Source: Desulfobacteraceae bacterium (GTDB taxonomy: Bacteria > Desulfobacterota > DSM-4660 > Desulfatiglandales > Desulfatiglandaceae). Taken from it: a stretch of 64,000 nt of DNA. The stretch lies in contig JAUWMR010000016.1 in the NCBI GenBank assembly GCA_030613055.1, forward strand, positions 1 through 64,000, read 5' to 3'. The notes beneath the pieces are model-generated. The model was not told the origin of the DNA. It ran no database searches and saw only the letters and a program-made list of their open reading frames with translations. Positions 7,006 through 15,185 of this stretch are shown here, one piece after another; position 1 is the stretch's first letter, and each line of letters starts with the position of its first letter. Position numbers and translations under genes: made by a program.

Positions 7006-8646
7006 ATGTCGTTGCTTAAACTTGAAAAACTAAAAGCATTTTCAGGCAGAAATGGACCTTTGCTGTTCATCATTATGGATGGTGTAGGCATCGGCAAGGC
7101 GTATGAAGGCAATGCCGTGTATCTCGCAAAAACGCCTAACCTTGACCGCCTCGTGGGTTCCAGGCTTTATTGCCAGCTCCAGGCCCACGGTCTTGCCGTT
7201 GGATTGCCAACGGATAATGATATGGGCAATAGTGAAGTGGGACATAACACCTTAGGTGCTGGCCGTGTGTTTGAGCAGGGAGCAAGTCTGGTCAACAGGG
7301 CCATTGAAACGGGCCGGATCTTTGACACGGATGTATGGGATAGAATCGTCCAGCGAGGAAGACAAAACGGGACCGTCCATTTTATCGGTCTGTTGTCCGA
7401 CGGGAATGTCCATTCCCACATCGAACACCTGTACCGGTTGATCGACAAATGTGCTGAATTAAAGCTCAAACGGGTGCGTGTCCACGCCCTGCTTGACGGA
7501 AGGGACGTGGGTGAAAGATCAGCGCTGGATTATATTGTGCCGGCAGAGAAAAGACTGAGGGAAATTTCGGATGTAAAGGGACTGGACTATTGTATAGCTT
7601 CCGGTGGTGGCCGGATGAAGGTGACCATGGATCGTTACAATGCGGATTGGGATATTGTTAAACGGGGATGGGATGCGCATGTCCTCGGGAAGGCACGCCA
7701 TTTTCACTCGGCAGAAGAGGCGGTTAAGACCTATTATAAAGATGATCCGGATATAACAGACCAGTACATGGATGCATTTGTGATTGTAGATCCTGATGGC
7801 CGCCCGAAAGGCCCCATTGTAGATGGGGACGCGGTGATTGATTTCAATTTCAGGGGAGACCGGGCCATAGAGGTATCCAGGGCCTTTACCGAAGAGTCTC
7901 TTGCTGAATTTGATCGTGGCCCCCTGCCGGATATCTTCTTTGCGGGGATGATGGAGTATGATGGCGATACCCATGTGCCGCCTGATTTTCTTGTACGGCC
8001 TCCGGACATAGATCGTACCGTAAGTGAATATCTCTGTGCGGAAAAAGTAAGGAGCTTTGCGATCTCAGAGACCCAGAAATTTGGCCATGTGACCTATTTC
8101 TGGAATGGTAATCGTTCGGGATATATAGATGAAACCTTAGAGAAATATGTGGAGATCCCCTCAGACAGGATTATGTTTGATAAGGCCCCAAAGATGAAGG
8201 CCGAGGAAATAAAGGAAAGCGCCATTGAGATGCTTAAAAGTGAAGCGTTCCGGTTTGGCCGCCTGAATTTTGCGAACGGTGATATGGTAGGACACACCGG
8301 AGTCATGGAGGCCGCGATTATCGCAATGGAAACAGTAGACCGGTGTGTCGGCGAACTCCTTGTGGTAATTGAAGCCCTTAATGGTATTGCCGTGGTTACC
8401 GCGGATCACGGCAATTCAGATGAGATGTTCACGATTGACAGGAATGGAAAAAGAGAAGTCAAAACCGCCCACACCCTCAACCCTGTTCCTTTTGCCATTT
8501 ACGATCCCGCATACAATGGGGAATACGAGATGGCAGACCTTGAAAGACCTGCGCTTTCCAACGTGGCTGCCACCCTCTTAAATCTCTTGGGTTATGAGAA
8601 GGTGGAAGATTACGACCCGTCACTGATTAAAATGGGAAGCAGGTAG
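7006..8646 (+). CDS. gpmI: 2,3-bisphosphoglycerate-independent phosphoglycerate mutase
   Basis: GpmI interconverts 3- and 2-phosphoglycerate in glycolysis and gluconeogenesis, using two metal ions and a phosphoserine intermediate. The alkaline-phosphatase-fold motifs are clear: D25 in FIIMDGVGIG, catalytic S76 in DMGNSEVGHNTLG, LLDGRD, the GGRMKVTMDRY segment, and the metal site TADHGNSDEM near the C-terminus. The ATG at 7006 has AGAGAA upstream and gives 546 residues, slightly long for the family (about 510-550). The frame is open further upstream but there it overlaps the kinase gene. It starts 13 bases after the kinase stop, so the two may be co-transcribed. Confidence 0.95.
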   Translation: MSLLKLEKLKAFSGRNGPLLFIIMDGVGIGKAYEGNAVYLAKTPNLDRLVGSRLYCQLQAHGLAVGLPTDNDMGNSEVGHNTLGAGRVFEQGASLVNRAIETGRIFDTDVWDRIVQRGRQNGTVHFIGLLSDGNVHSHIEHLYRLIDKCAELKLKRVRVHALLDGRDVGERSALDYIVPAEKRLREISDVKGLDYCIASGGGRMKVTMDRYNADWDIVKRGWDAHVLGKARHFHSAEEAVKTYYKDDPDITDQYMDAFVIVDPDGRPKGPIVDGDAVIDFNFRGDRAIEVSRAFTEESLAEFDRGPLPDIFFAGMMEYDGDTHVPPDFLVRPPDIDRTVSEYLCAEKVRSFAISETQKFGHVTYFWNGNRSGYIDETLEKYVEIPSDRIMFDKAPKMKAEEIKESAIEMLKSEAFRFGRLNFANGDMVGHTGVMEAAIIAMETVDRCVGELLVVIEALNGIAVVTADHGNSDEMFTIDRNGKREVKTAHTLNPVPFAIYDPAYNGEYEMADLERPALSNVAATLLNLLGYEKVEDYDPSLIKMGSR

Positions 8647-8691
8647 TATTTTACACCCTAATTGAGCGAAATAGCGCAATAAAAGGTTGTT

Positions 8692-8719
8692 GGTTACAGG
8701 TTACAGGTTATAGGTTATT
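8692..8719. repeat. Tandem 7-bp repeat, four copies
   Basis: Four head-to-tail copies of a 7-base unit, GGTTACA twice, then GGTTATA and GGTTATT, lie 45 bases after gpmI. No function is evident. Confidence 0.8.
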
Positions 8720-9403
8720 TGTTAATAGAAATGCGCTCCATCCTTTGAAAAGGGGCAACCCTGCACAATTGACAAAGTGATTTTCATCTCTACTATCATT
8801 TTGAAGTTTTTCTTAGCGTTTAATCTTTTCCAGCATTTTTGCCGATCCGTTGATTAGCCTGAGTCACTCCTGATTCTCCTATAACGAATTTCTTTCCGAT
8901 GTGTAGGTTTGCCCCCTTTGCCTTTTCTTTCTATCTGTCAAAGAACTGTGGGTGTACATCCATTACCCGGCTACCAGATTAACCGATTCTTCAATTAAAA
9001 TTCAATCAGTTAACGTAAAGTTAACCCTAACGTTGCAAAAGTCGAGGGTGCTGCTCGTAGATCCCGTCTCAGCGGGGAGATCTGAGGCGTCAAGGGTGAA
9101 GTCCCGCCATGGCGGGACTTTCCCTTCGGGTAAACAACATGGTGATTTGACGGGCCTTGCTCGAATGCACATGTGGTGAATTCCTGCAATGCCTGTGGAG
9201 CCCTACGGGCAAGCCCGTGGCACCACTTAGTTTCGCCGATTCCCTTCGCGAGCGGCGGGACTTAGTGGTACGACATCCCGACCGTAACCCCGACCACAAA
9301 AGGACGGGACTAAAGCCTTGGCGTTCTGCGGGCGGGGTGACAACGGGACGAAACACTGTAGTTTAGGGGTTTTTAATAATGTTAACCATGTTGTTTATGC
9401 AAC
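8720..9403. other. Non-coding region, structured in its second half
   Basis: No gene with a start and ribosome site is visible. From about 9040 to 9365 the sequence turns GC-rich and full of inverted repeats. One is a perfect 22-base palindrome at 9099-9120, extended by AAGGG/CCCTT arms. A hairpin with ACGGG-CAAG-CCCGT lies near 9210-9223. A longer broken hairpin spans about 9222-9272. It does not resemble tmRNA, RNase P RNA or any riboswitch core that could be recognised. It may be an unknown structured RNA or a decayed mobile element. Confidence 0.5.
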
Positions 9404-9538
9404 AGTAGGGTTTATTGTGTTCCCGAGATATTGGATAAGGAAATAGCCAGGCTGGAGCTGAAGGCTATGGGTATTAAGATCGATACACTTACTCCTCAGC
9501 AGAAAGAGTATTTGGCATCCTGGGAAATGGGAACTTGA
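9404..9538 (+). pseudogene. ahcY: C-terminal stub of S-adenosylhomocysteine hydrolase
   Basis: In frame to a TGA at 9536-9538 the sequence reads [18 protein letters not shown] and then [18 protein letters not shown], ending in ASWEMGT. This is the very conserved C-terminus of adenosylhomocysteinase. Upstream the frame closes with a stop at 9383 and no further similarity is seen, so the first roughly 90 percent of the gene is absent. A good terminator follows at 9584-9617. It is a remnant, not a working gene. Confidence 0.8.
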
Positions 9539-9583
9539 GAGGGCTGAAGGCTGAGAGCTGAAACCTGAAGTTTTGATTTAAAG

Positions 9584-9617
9584 GGCTGGTGCAAGAAATT
9601 GCATCAGCCTTTTTATT
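9584..9617 (+). terminator. Rho-independent terminator after the ahcY stub
   Basis: An 11-bp stem, GGCTGGTGCAA with TTGCATCAGCC and one G-U pair, closes a GAAA loop and runs into TTTTTATTT. It sits 46 bases after the ahcY stop and overlaps the end of the opposing glycosyltransferase gene. Confidence 0.85.
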
Positions 9618-10383
9618 TAAGGTAGCGTTTTTTGAGTTGTTCGTAGATGCAGTTTGTTGGAAAGGTTGCATTTTTATCAATATTGTTTCTGCGCCATATT
9701 TCGTTCCAGAGGTGTACGGCTTGAGATTTACCGATGAGAATTTTTGTTTTTTCCTTTATGTTTATTAAAAAGGAAGAAGATATTGAATTTTGAGCTTCCC
9801 ACCAGTTGATTGGGCAAAAAGAATAAGGATGAGTTACGTACTCTTGCAGGTGGAATTCTTGAATAGCAGCTTCGACTAATAGGGGGCCATTCTCTCCCCA
9901 TTTTAATGTTTCCTTGTCTGCTGCGCTGGATTTTTTGTAGCAGTGTTCCATTATGTCGGAACCTGGAGGTGCTTTCATTATTCCTACATTTGCCCTTTTG
10001 GTGCGTGATACATTTCTTATTTCAGAGGACTGAATATATTCACTTGAGAAAACATACTCTGACTTTGCTTTAAATGGTTTAAGACATATAGTATCGGTGT
10101 CAACCCAGTAAGATCCTTTCTCGAAAAGCAATTTATATCTAAAAAGGGTGGAGAAGCATGCGTATGAGTCGTAATCTTTGTATTTAAAAATTGCGTTTGA
10201 TGGCAATATCTGGCCAGCATCCTTAAGGATAGTCTTTTCGGGCACGCCTTTTATTTCATCATAAACATATAAGTGAAAAGGGTGTCCGTTTTGGAGAAAA
10301 GAATTGATGCATAATTTTTCCATGTTTGACAATTCTTTGCCAATCCAGAGGCTTTGTATAATTGGTAGGGAGCTATACTGCAT
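9613..10383 (-). CDS. Glycosyltransferase with DXD sugar-binding motif (GT32-like)
   Basis: The 256-residue protein resembles the small glycosyltransferases with the 'sugar-binding region containing DXD motif' (capsular or surface polysaccharide synthesis, Och1-like fold). Key parts are the start IIQSLWIGKELSNMEKLC, the segment FSTLFRYKLLFEKGSYWVD with D95 and D97 of the metal-binding DTD, and GENGPLLVEAA. The late AVHLWNEIWRR fits the family's C-terminal His-Trp. It transfers a sugar from a nucleotide sugar to an unknown acceptor. No membrane segment is visible. The gene is clearly more AT-rich than its neighbours, has no good ribosome site, and sits 6 bases after the broken purH-like gene, all of which suggest acquired DNA. 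Confidence 0.8.
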   Translation of the reverse strand: MQYSSLPIIQSLWIGKELSNMEKLCINSFLQNGHPFHLYVYDEIKGVPEKTILKDAGQILPSNAIFKYKDYDSYACFSTLFRYKLLFEKGSYWVDTDTICLKPFKAKSEYVFSSEYIQSSEIRNVSRTKRANVGIMKAPPGSDIMEHCYKKSSAADKETLKWGENGPLLVEAAIQEFHLQEYVTHPYSFCPINWWEAQNSISSSFLINIKEKTKILIGKSQAVHLWNEIWRRNNIDKNATFPTNCIYEQLKKRYLK

Positions 10384-10389
10384 TATTTA

Positions 10390-11114
10390 TTAATGTTTAA
10401 AGCTACGCTGACCTGTGTTTACCCTAACGGCATTAACTTCATTGCATGCTTCGATGCTTTCGAAATCACGTTCTGAACCGCCTGGCTGGATGACCGCCGT
10501 AACGCCTTCTTTAAGGCCCACGTCTATGCCGTCCCTGAACGGGAAGAAGGCATCTGAAACCATACAGCTTCCTATGAGGCCGCCTTTTTGTTTGGCTACC
10601 CCCCCTGTCGATATCCGCTTTTTCTACATCATCTGTAAGGTTGTTATAAGGCGTCTTGTTACTTTGCCAGCATATTTTGTCGGCCAGCTTGCGGTATGCC
10701 TTGTCTCGTGCTATTTCTGCGACACCTACGCGGTCCTGTTCTCCCGTTCCTATGCCAACGGTAACACCGTCTTTAACGTAAATAACGGAATTGCTGGTAA
10801 CTCCTGCTTCTATCATCCATCCAAAGAGCAGGTCATCATATTCTTCATCAGTAGGGATTCTGTTTGCTTTGTATTCCTGACCCTTGTAGGTTGTTTGAGC
10901 GACAACGAGATCCTCTTTCTTTCTGGCTTTAGGTACTAATAACCATTGAGCTATTATGCCACCGTCTATGAGTGATTTAAAATCAACAAATCTCTGACCA
11001 TCATAATCCTGGAGGCGTCCCATGTTTTTGATTTTCATTATACGCAGGTTCTTTTTTGTTGCGAAGTTGATAAGAAGTCGCTTTTTCGGGAGGGAGTATA
11101 GACAGATTTTGCCT
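10390..11114 (-). pseudogene. purH: purH-like (AICAR transformylase) gene, 5'-truncated and frameshifted
   Basis: The minus strand encodes the C-terminal half of a PurH-type enzyme of late purine synthesis: RFVDFKSLIDGGIIAQW, GVTSNSVIYVKDGVTVGIG, TGEQDRVGVAEIARDKAYRK. At a run of seven G residues (+ strand 10599-10605) the frame shifts. With six G the reading continues through [19 protein letters not shown] and on to NTGQRSFKH with a stop at 10390. Upstream the similarity fades near KKRLLINFATKKNLRIM and the frame closes at about 11130, so the N-terminal part is missing. The extra G could be a sequencing error, but the truncation still makes this a remnant. Confidence 0.75.
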
Positions 11115-11495
11115 TGTGTGTCAATCCGAAATCAACCTTCCCGCCTGAGGCGGGATTGTGGAGGCAACTGGCTGGCTAAAAATGAGGGTCCCGCCTATTG
11201 GGATTGGGAAGGGCGCGGAAGCCAAGACAGTGAATCGGGTGCTTGATCTTGCCGGGAGAGCGGAAAATCGAGGAAATCCGGCTAAAGCTATCCATTGCAG
11301 ATTTTAGGGTCTTCATTCTTCACATTTCCCTGAAAGGCTATTGTCTTAGGCCCTGGCAAATGACTGCAATCTGTGAAGAATGAAGATATGACGCCCATCT
11401 TTTACGATGCGGACAAAGAAAAAGGCCAAAAGTCCGCTTGATTTTTAGTATGGACAATGAATAGGATATAGTTTTGAAGAAGGAAAAGATCTGAA
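11115..11495. other. Intergenic region with a 15-bp inverted repeat
   Basis: No coding sequence is supported. It contains a hairpin (CCCGCCTGAGGCGGG near 11139-11153) and a perfect 15-base inverted repeat, TCTTCATTCTTCACA at 11310-11324 and its complement at 11372-11386. A second pair (ATTGCAG/CTGCAAT) interlocks with the first. Confidence 0.6.
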
Positions 11496-12362
11496 ATGGC
11501 AAAGGTTGAAAACAGGAAAGCCGTCGGGGAAAAAAAATCGGGTGAATCCTGGCCGTACCGGGATCTTTATATCTATCTTCTCAAAGGGCGCCTACGGGAG
11601 GACGATGAGGGCGTATTTGGGGATGCTTTTTTAGGGAACTGGGTGGAAGAGGACAGTTCATTTCTGTTTTTCTCAACACCTTCGGAAAAGGCAATATCCC
11701 TTCTGCTGAAATCACGTCCGGACCTTGAATTGATGGATGACTATCAATTCACTTATGAGCAGTGGCAGGGCGGGGGGCTGGATCGAATAGAGGTTGAGAA
11801 TTTTGTGATTGCCCCGCCGTGGGTAGAGATATATCCCGGGAAAGAGGCGATTAAGATTATACTGGACCCGGGAGTAGTTTTTGGCAATGGTCTTCACCCG
11901 ACGACAAGGGATTGTCTGAAGGCGCTTATGTGTGCTTACAGGATGATGCCGTTTTCGAGAGTTCTGGATATAGGCACAGGAACCGGCGTCCTGGCCTTAG
12001 CCGCGGCATTTCTCGGAGCGGAAAGGGTTCTGGCTGCCGATCTAAATCCGCTTTGTGTGAAAACAACGATTGAAAATGTCAGGCTTAATGATCTCGGAAA
12101 GATTATTGTGGTGGTTGAGGAACCCGCGGAAGCTCTGGCTGATGAACCGGCAGACCTGGTAATCGCCAATATACACTATGAGGTTATCCAATCTTTATTA
12201 AAAAGAAGAATTTTCCGGGACAATGACAGGCTTATTCTTTCAGGACTGATGAGAAGCCAGGCCCGGGAAGTCAGGGCACGTTTGCAAGAAAACCATCTAC
12301 GGGTTCTCCGCGAATGGGACCATGAGATGACGTGGTTTACTATGTTGGTAGAATTTGGTTAA
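11496..12362 (+). CDS. prmA: Ribosomal protein L11 methyltransferase (PrmA family)
   Basis: PrmA trimethylates ribosomal protein L11 using S-adenosylmethionine. The family signature DPGVVFGNGLHPTTRDCL is followed by the methyltransferase core VLDIGTGTGVLALAAAFLGA, the acidic end of strand 2 in LAADLNPL, and the catalytic-site ADLVIANIHYEV. At 288 residues it is close to the E. coli enzyme (293), with a divergent N-terminal domain that should recognise L11. The ATG at 11496 follows GGAAAAG. It is the first of two plus-strand genes, followed by a hotdog thioesterase. The methyltransferase call is secure; the L11 substrate is inferred from the signature. Confidence 0.88.
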   Translation: MAKVENRKAVGEKKSGESWPYRDLYIYLLKGRLREDDEGVFGDAFLGNWVEEDSSFLFFSTPSEKAISLLLKSRPDLELMDDYQFTYEQWQGGGLDRIEVENFVIAPPWVEIYPGKEAIKIILDPGVVFGNGLHPTTRDCLKALMCAYRMMPFSRVLDIGTGTGVLALAAAFLGAERVLAADLNPLCVKTTIENVRLNDLGKIIVVVEEPAEALADEPADLVIANIHYEVIQSLLKRRIFRDNDRLILSGLMRSQAREVRARLQENHLRVLREWDHEMTWFTMLVEFG

Positions 12363-12428
12363 GTAGCTGAATGGTTGAGTGGTTGAGTTGTTAACTACTA
12401 AACTACTCAACTAAAAATGGAGGGGTGC

Positions 12429-12920
12429 ATGTCAGAAGATGAGAGGGTTGCGATTGAAAAACTTGAAGGGCATAACTGCTTTGCGTGCGGGACGGCAAAT
12501 CCCATCGGCCTGAATCTTCAGTTCTACCGTTCCGGTGATTCAGTGTGTTCCGAGATTACTTTAGGGAAATATCATGAGGGATGGCAGAATATGGCACACG
12601 GGGGTATCATATCGACCCTTCTTGATGAGGTCATGTCATGGACGATTATCTATTTTAAGAAGGTCTTTTTTGTAACTCGGAAAATGGAGGTAAAATACGT
12701 AAATCCGGTATTAGTGGGAACCCCGTTAACGGTACGAGGCATGTTGATGGACGAATCAGAACCCCCAAAGATAAGGGCGAGGGCGGATATACGGAATGAG
12801 AAAGGTAGGTTGCTTGTGAAGAGTACCGGCGAGTTTATTATCCTCCCCAAAGAAAAACTTTCTTCGGTTCCAGATGACTTGAAGGAGGAGATGCTCGCTC
12901 TGTTTGAAAAATTTGAATAA
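12429..12920 (+). CDS. Hotdog-fold thioesterase (PaaI/YbgC-like)
   Basis: The 163-residue protein has the single-domain hotdog fold of acyl-CoA thioesterases. Typical features are the N-terminal HNCFACGTANPIGLNLQFY, then GWQNMAHGGIISTLLDEVM with the H-G-G-x-x-x-x-L-x-D/E catalytic helix, and the strand MEVKYVNPVLVGTPLTVRG. The ATG at 12429 is chosen because GGAGGGG lies just upstream; an ATG at 12417 overlaps that site. It probably hydrolyses a short or aromatic acyl-CoA, but the substrate cannot be told. It lies 66 bases after prmA and converges with pcm. Confidence 0.85.
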   Translation: MSEDERVAIEKLEGHNCFACGTANPIGLNLQFYRSGDSVCSEITLGKYHEGWQNMAHGGIISTLLDEVMSWTIIYFKKVFFVTRKMEVKYVNPVLVGTPLTVRGMLMDESEPPKIRARADIRNEKGRLLVKSTGEFIILPKEKLSSVPDDLKEEMLALFEKFE

Positions 12921-12943
12921 TTTTGTGAAAAATAGAAGAGGGT

Positions 12944-13597
12944 CTAATCCTTCCAGCCGTGGACGCCTACCAGATCCACAAAGCGGCAGCCTCCCAAATT
13001 TTTCTGGATAAAGTTTCCCTTTTTTTTAGTCACCTTAATCAATTCCTGGCTGAATTTATTTCCTACGGGAATAACAAGCCTTCCACCTTCAACAAGCTGG
13101 TCGAGAAGGGGCTGGGGAGTCTTTGGTGCGCCGGCCGTTACCATAATGGCATCATAGGGCTCATATTCCTTCCAGCCGAGGGTACCATCAAAGGCCTTGA
13201 ACATGATATTATTGTACCCCAATTCAGCTAAGATGTTTCTTGCCTTGACCAGCAACGGCCTGACCCTTTCAATTGTATATACCTTTTCTGATAACCCGGC
13301 CAGAATAGCGGTTTGATAACCACTGCCGGTACCGATCTCAAGCGTATTTTCTTCGCCGGTGAGCTCCAATGCCTGGGTCATGAGGGCCACTATATATGGC
13401 TGGGATATGGTTTGTTTATGGCCTATGGGCAGGGGATGATCATTGTATGCCTCACCCAAAAGGGCCTCTTCAACAAAGCGATCCCTGGGAATTTTTCCCA
13501 TTACTTCCAGCACACGCGGATCGTTGATGCCCCGGGGCATGAGCTGGTTTTTCACCATTTTTTCCCTGGCCAGATGGTAATCAATGGTGTTGGTCAT
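12944..13597 (-). CDS. pcm: Protein-L-isoaspartate O-methyltransferase
   Basis: Pcm methylates L-isoaspartyl residues in aged proteins with S-adenosylmethionine, starting their repair. Signature parts are GINDPRVLEVMGKIPRDRF, the substrate segment HPLPIGHKQTISQPYIVA, the SAM site TLEIGTGSGYQTAILAGL, and VTAGAPKTPQPLLDQL near the end. The ATG at 13597 has AAAGGGAGTG upstream and gives 217 residues, as in other bacteria; an upstream ATG at 13624 is less likely. It converges with the thioesterase gene and is followed upstream by two palindromic repeat elements. Confidence 0.95.
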   Translation of the reverse strand: MTNTIDYHLAREKMVKNQLMPRGINDPRVLEVMGKIPRDRFVEEALLGEAYNDHPLPIGHKQTISQPYIVALMTQALELTGEENTLEIGTGSGYQTAILAGLSEKVYTIERVRPLLVKARNILAELGYNNIMFKAFDGTLGWKEYEPYDAIMVTAGAPKTPQPLLDQLVEGGRLVIPVGNKFSQELIKVTKKKGNFIQKNLGGCRFVDLVGVHGWKD

Positions 13598-13664
13598 AAC
13601 ACTCCCTTTGAGGGCAGAGGACAAATGATTTAAGGGGATAAATTGAGTAATTCAATTTTGACGG

Positions 13665-13797
13665 TCTCGTAAAAAGTCGAAAAGTACGTCATTGCGAGCG
13701 TAGCGAAGCAATCTCATTGGCTGTAACAGCTTGAAATCAGGAGATTGCTTCGTCGCTTCGCTCCTCGCAATGACAGGTGAAATGACTTTTTACGAAA
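13665..13797. repeat. MITE-like palindromic element (copy 1)
   Basis: The ends TCTCGTAAAAAGTC and GACTTTTTACGAAA are inverted repeats. Inside, GTCATTGCGAGCG-type and CGCAATGAC-type arms pair over more than 25 bases around a short centre. It belongs to a family with at least three copies in the window sharing the CGTAAAAAGTC end. No gene is inside. Confidence 0.8.
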
Positions 13798-13865
13798 CTA
13801 TCAATTTTAATATAAATTTTTTAGAATGTAAACGTATGAGAAATTTCTTCGGGGTAATTATGATG

Positions 13866-14038
13866 AACTCGTAAAAAGTCAGTTAAACGCCTGGATTCCC
13901 GCCTTCGCGGACATGACGGCTATCATATCTCCTTGATATTAAATGCTTTATCGTCATTCCCGCCCCGCATCAAGTGCGGGATAAACTACGGCGGGAATCC
14001 AGATAAACAAGAAAATTCAACTTTTTACGAGGCCGTCA
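13866..14038. repeat. MITE-like palindromic element (copy 2)
   Basis: The left end CTCGTAAAAAGTC and right end CTTTTTACGAGG are inverted. Internal arms CTGGATTCCCGCC and GGCGGGAATCCAG also pair. The right flank AGGCCGTCAATT mirrors the left flank of copy 1 (AATTTTGACGGTCT), so the two copies form a nested structure from about 13655 to 14040. Confidence 0.8.
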
Positions 14039-14131
14039 ATTATGGAATATGATAAATTTGAAAAATCGTAAAGCTGTGCTATAAGAAAGTCCTATTGTGT
14101 CTTTTAAAAATACACAAAAGGGAATCTCACA

Positions 14132-15163
14132 ATGGCAAAGAAAGATAGTCGGGATGTAAATATAAGTGATTTTTCTCTGAATAAGTGGAAGAGGGCTATT
14201 GAACTCAGAAAAAAGGGAAAATATCAGGAGGCCGAGGAGGAGTTGAAGGGTGCCCTTGATGAGGACCCTGGCAATTTCCTGCTCAAGTCGAGCTTGGCCG
14301 AAACCTATCTGAGGCAAGACAGGCTTACTGAAGCCAGGATCATGGCAGAAGCGATACTTTCCTTAGATCCGCAATATCCCCAGGCTCGATATATCCTCGG
14401 AGAGGTATTTTTTAAAGAAAACAGGTTTGAACAGGCCCTCCAGTGTTTTCATCATGCCTCTCAAAAAGATCAAAGACCATATCTGATACTGCGTGTGGCA
14501 AAGACCCTTCGGAAGATGGAACGCTATGGAGAGGCCCTGGAAACCTTAGATTCCGTTTTAATAAGCGAAAGACAGAACCTGTCTTTTTTAAAGGAAAAGG
14601 CGCTTGTACTTGGCAGGATGGAACACTGGGACCAGGCACTTACGATATATGAAAAGTTATATGAACTGGATCCGGAAGATAGCTTTGTCCGTAAAGAAAT
14701 CTACAGGTTGAAGGGAAAGAAGTGGCCGGACGAGAAGGTGATCAATGAATTAAAGGCAGTGGTAAACCTTCCTTCGAGAAAGGACGATCCCCAACTCCAC
14801 GGGCTTTTAGGTCAAAAGCTCAAGGAAGCAGGGAAATTAAAAGAAGCTGCTGCCGAATTCCGTACAGCTTTGCATCTGGACCCAAACAACGTCTTTTATT
14901 TAAAGCTGGAGGGATTCTGTTATTATCGTCTCAAGGACTATGAGAAGGCAATCCAGACATTAGGCGATGCATTCCGAAGGAGGCCGGGTGACTACATTGT
15001 CAAAACAACACTTGAAAAGATATACAGGATCACGAAGGATCTCAAAGGATTTATGTCTCTGTTAGAAGAAATAATAGAAGAGCAACCTCGTAACGTGAAG
15101 CTTATTGGAACGCTGAACAGGATCAAGAAACAGGTCCATGCGAATGAGACTGGAGATAATTGA
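14132..15163 (+). CDS. Tetratricopeptide-repeat protein
   Basis: The 343-residue protein is built almost wholly of TPR helices: WKRAIELRKKGKYQEAEEEL (about 18-37), then repeats near 52-85, 86-118, 120-150, 155-185, 215-250 and 255-285, with the usual A/Y/P positions (for example YQEAEEEL, RFEQALQCF, DYEKAIQTL). TPR arrays bind other proteins; no partner or enzymatic domain is visible and there is no signal peptide. AAAAGGGAATCTCACA precedes the ATG. It ends 22 bases before recQ and is probably co-transcribed with it. Confidence 0.88.
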   Translation: MAKKDSRDVNISDFSLNKWKRAIELRKKGKYQEAEEELKGALDEDPGNFLLKSSLAETYLRQDRLTEARIMAEAILSLDPQYPQARYILGEVFFKENRFEQALQCFHHASQKDQRPYLILRVAKTLRKMERYGEALETLDSVLISERQNLSFLKEKALVLGRMEHWDQALTIYEKLYELDPEDSFVRKEIYRLKGKKWPDEKVINELKAVVNLPSRKDDPQLHGLLGQKLKEAGKLKEAAAEFRTALHLDPNNVFYLKLEGFCYYRLKDYEKAIQTLGDAFRRRPGDYIVKTTLEKIYRITKDLKGFMSLLEEIIEEQPRNVKLIGTLNRIKKQVHANETGDN

Positions 15164-15185
15164 CAATCAGGCACAGGTATAACCT

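Noticed and set aside
9040-9370. tmRNA, RNase P RNA, group II intron or riboswitch
   Set aside because: The diagnostic cores of these RNAs were looked for and not found. It is left as an unassigned structured segment.
10415-10939. Plus-strand frame of 174 codons over the purH remnant
   Set aside because: The minus strand shows clear PurH similarity in two frames; the plus-strand frame has no family match and no ribosome site.
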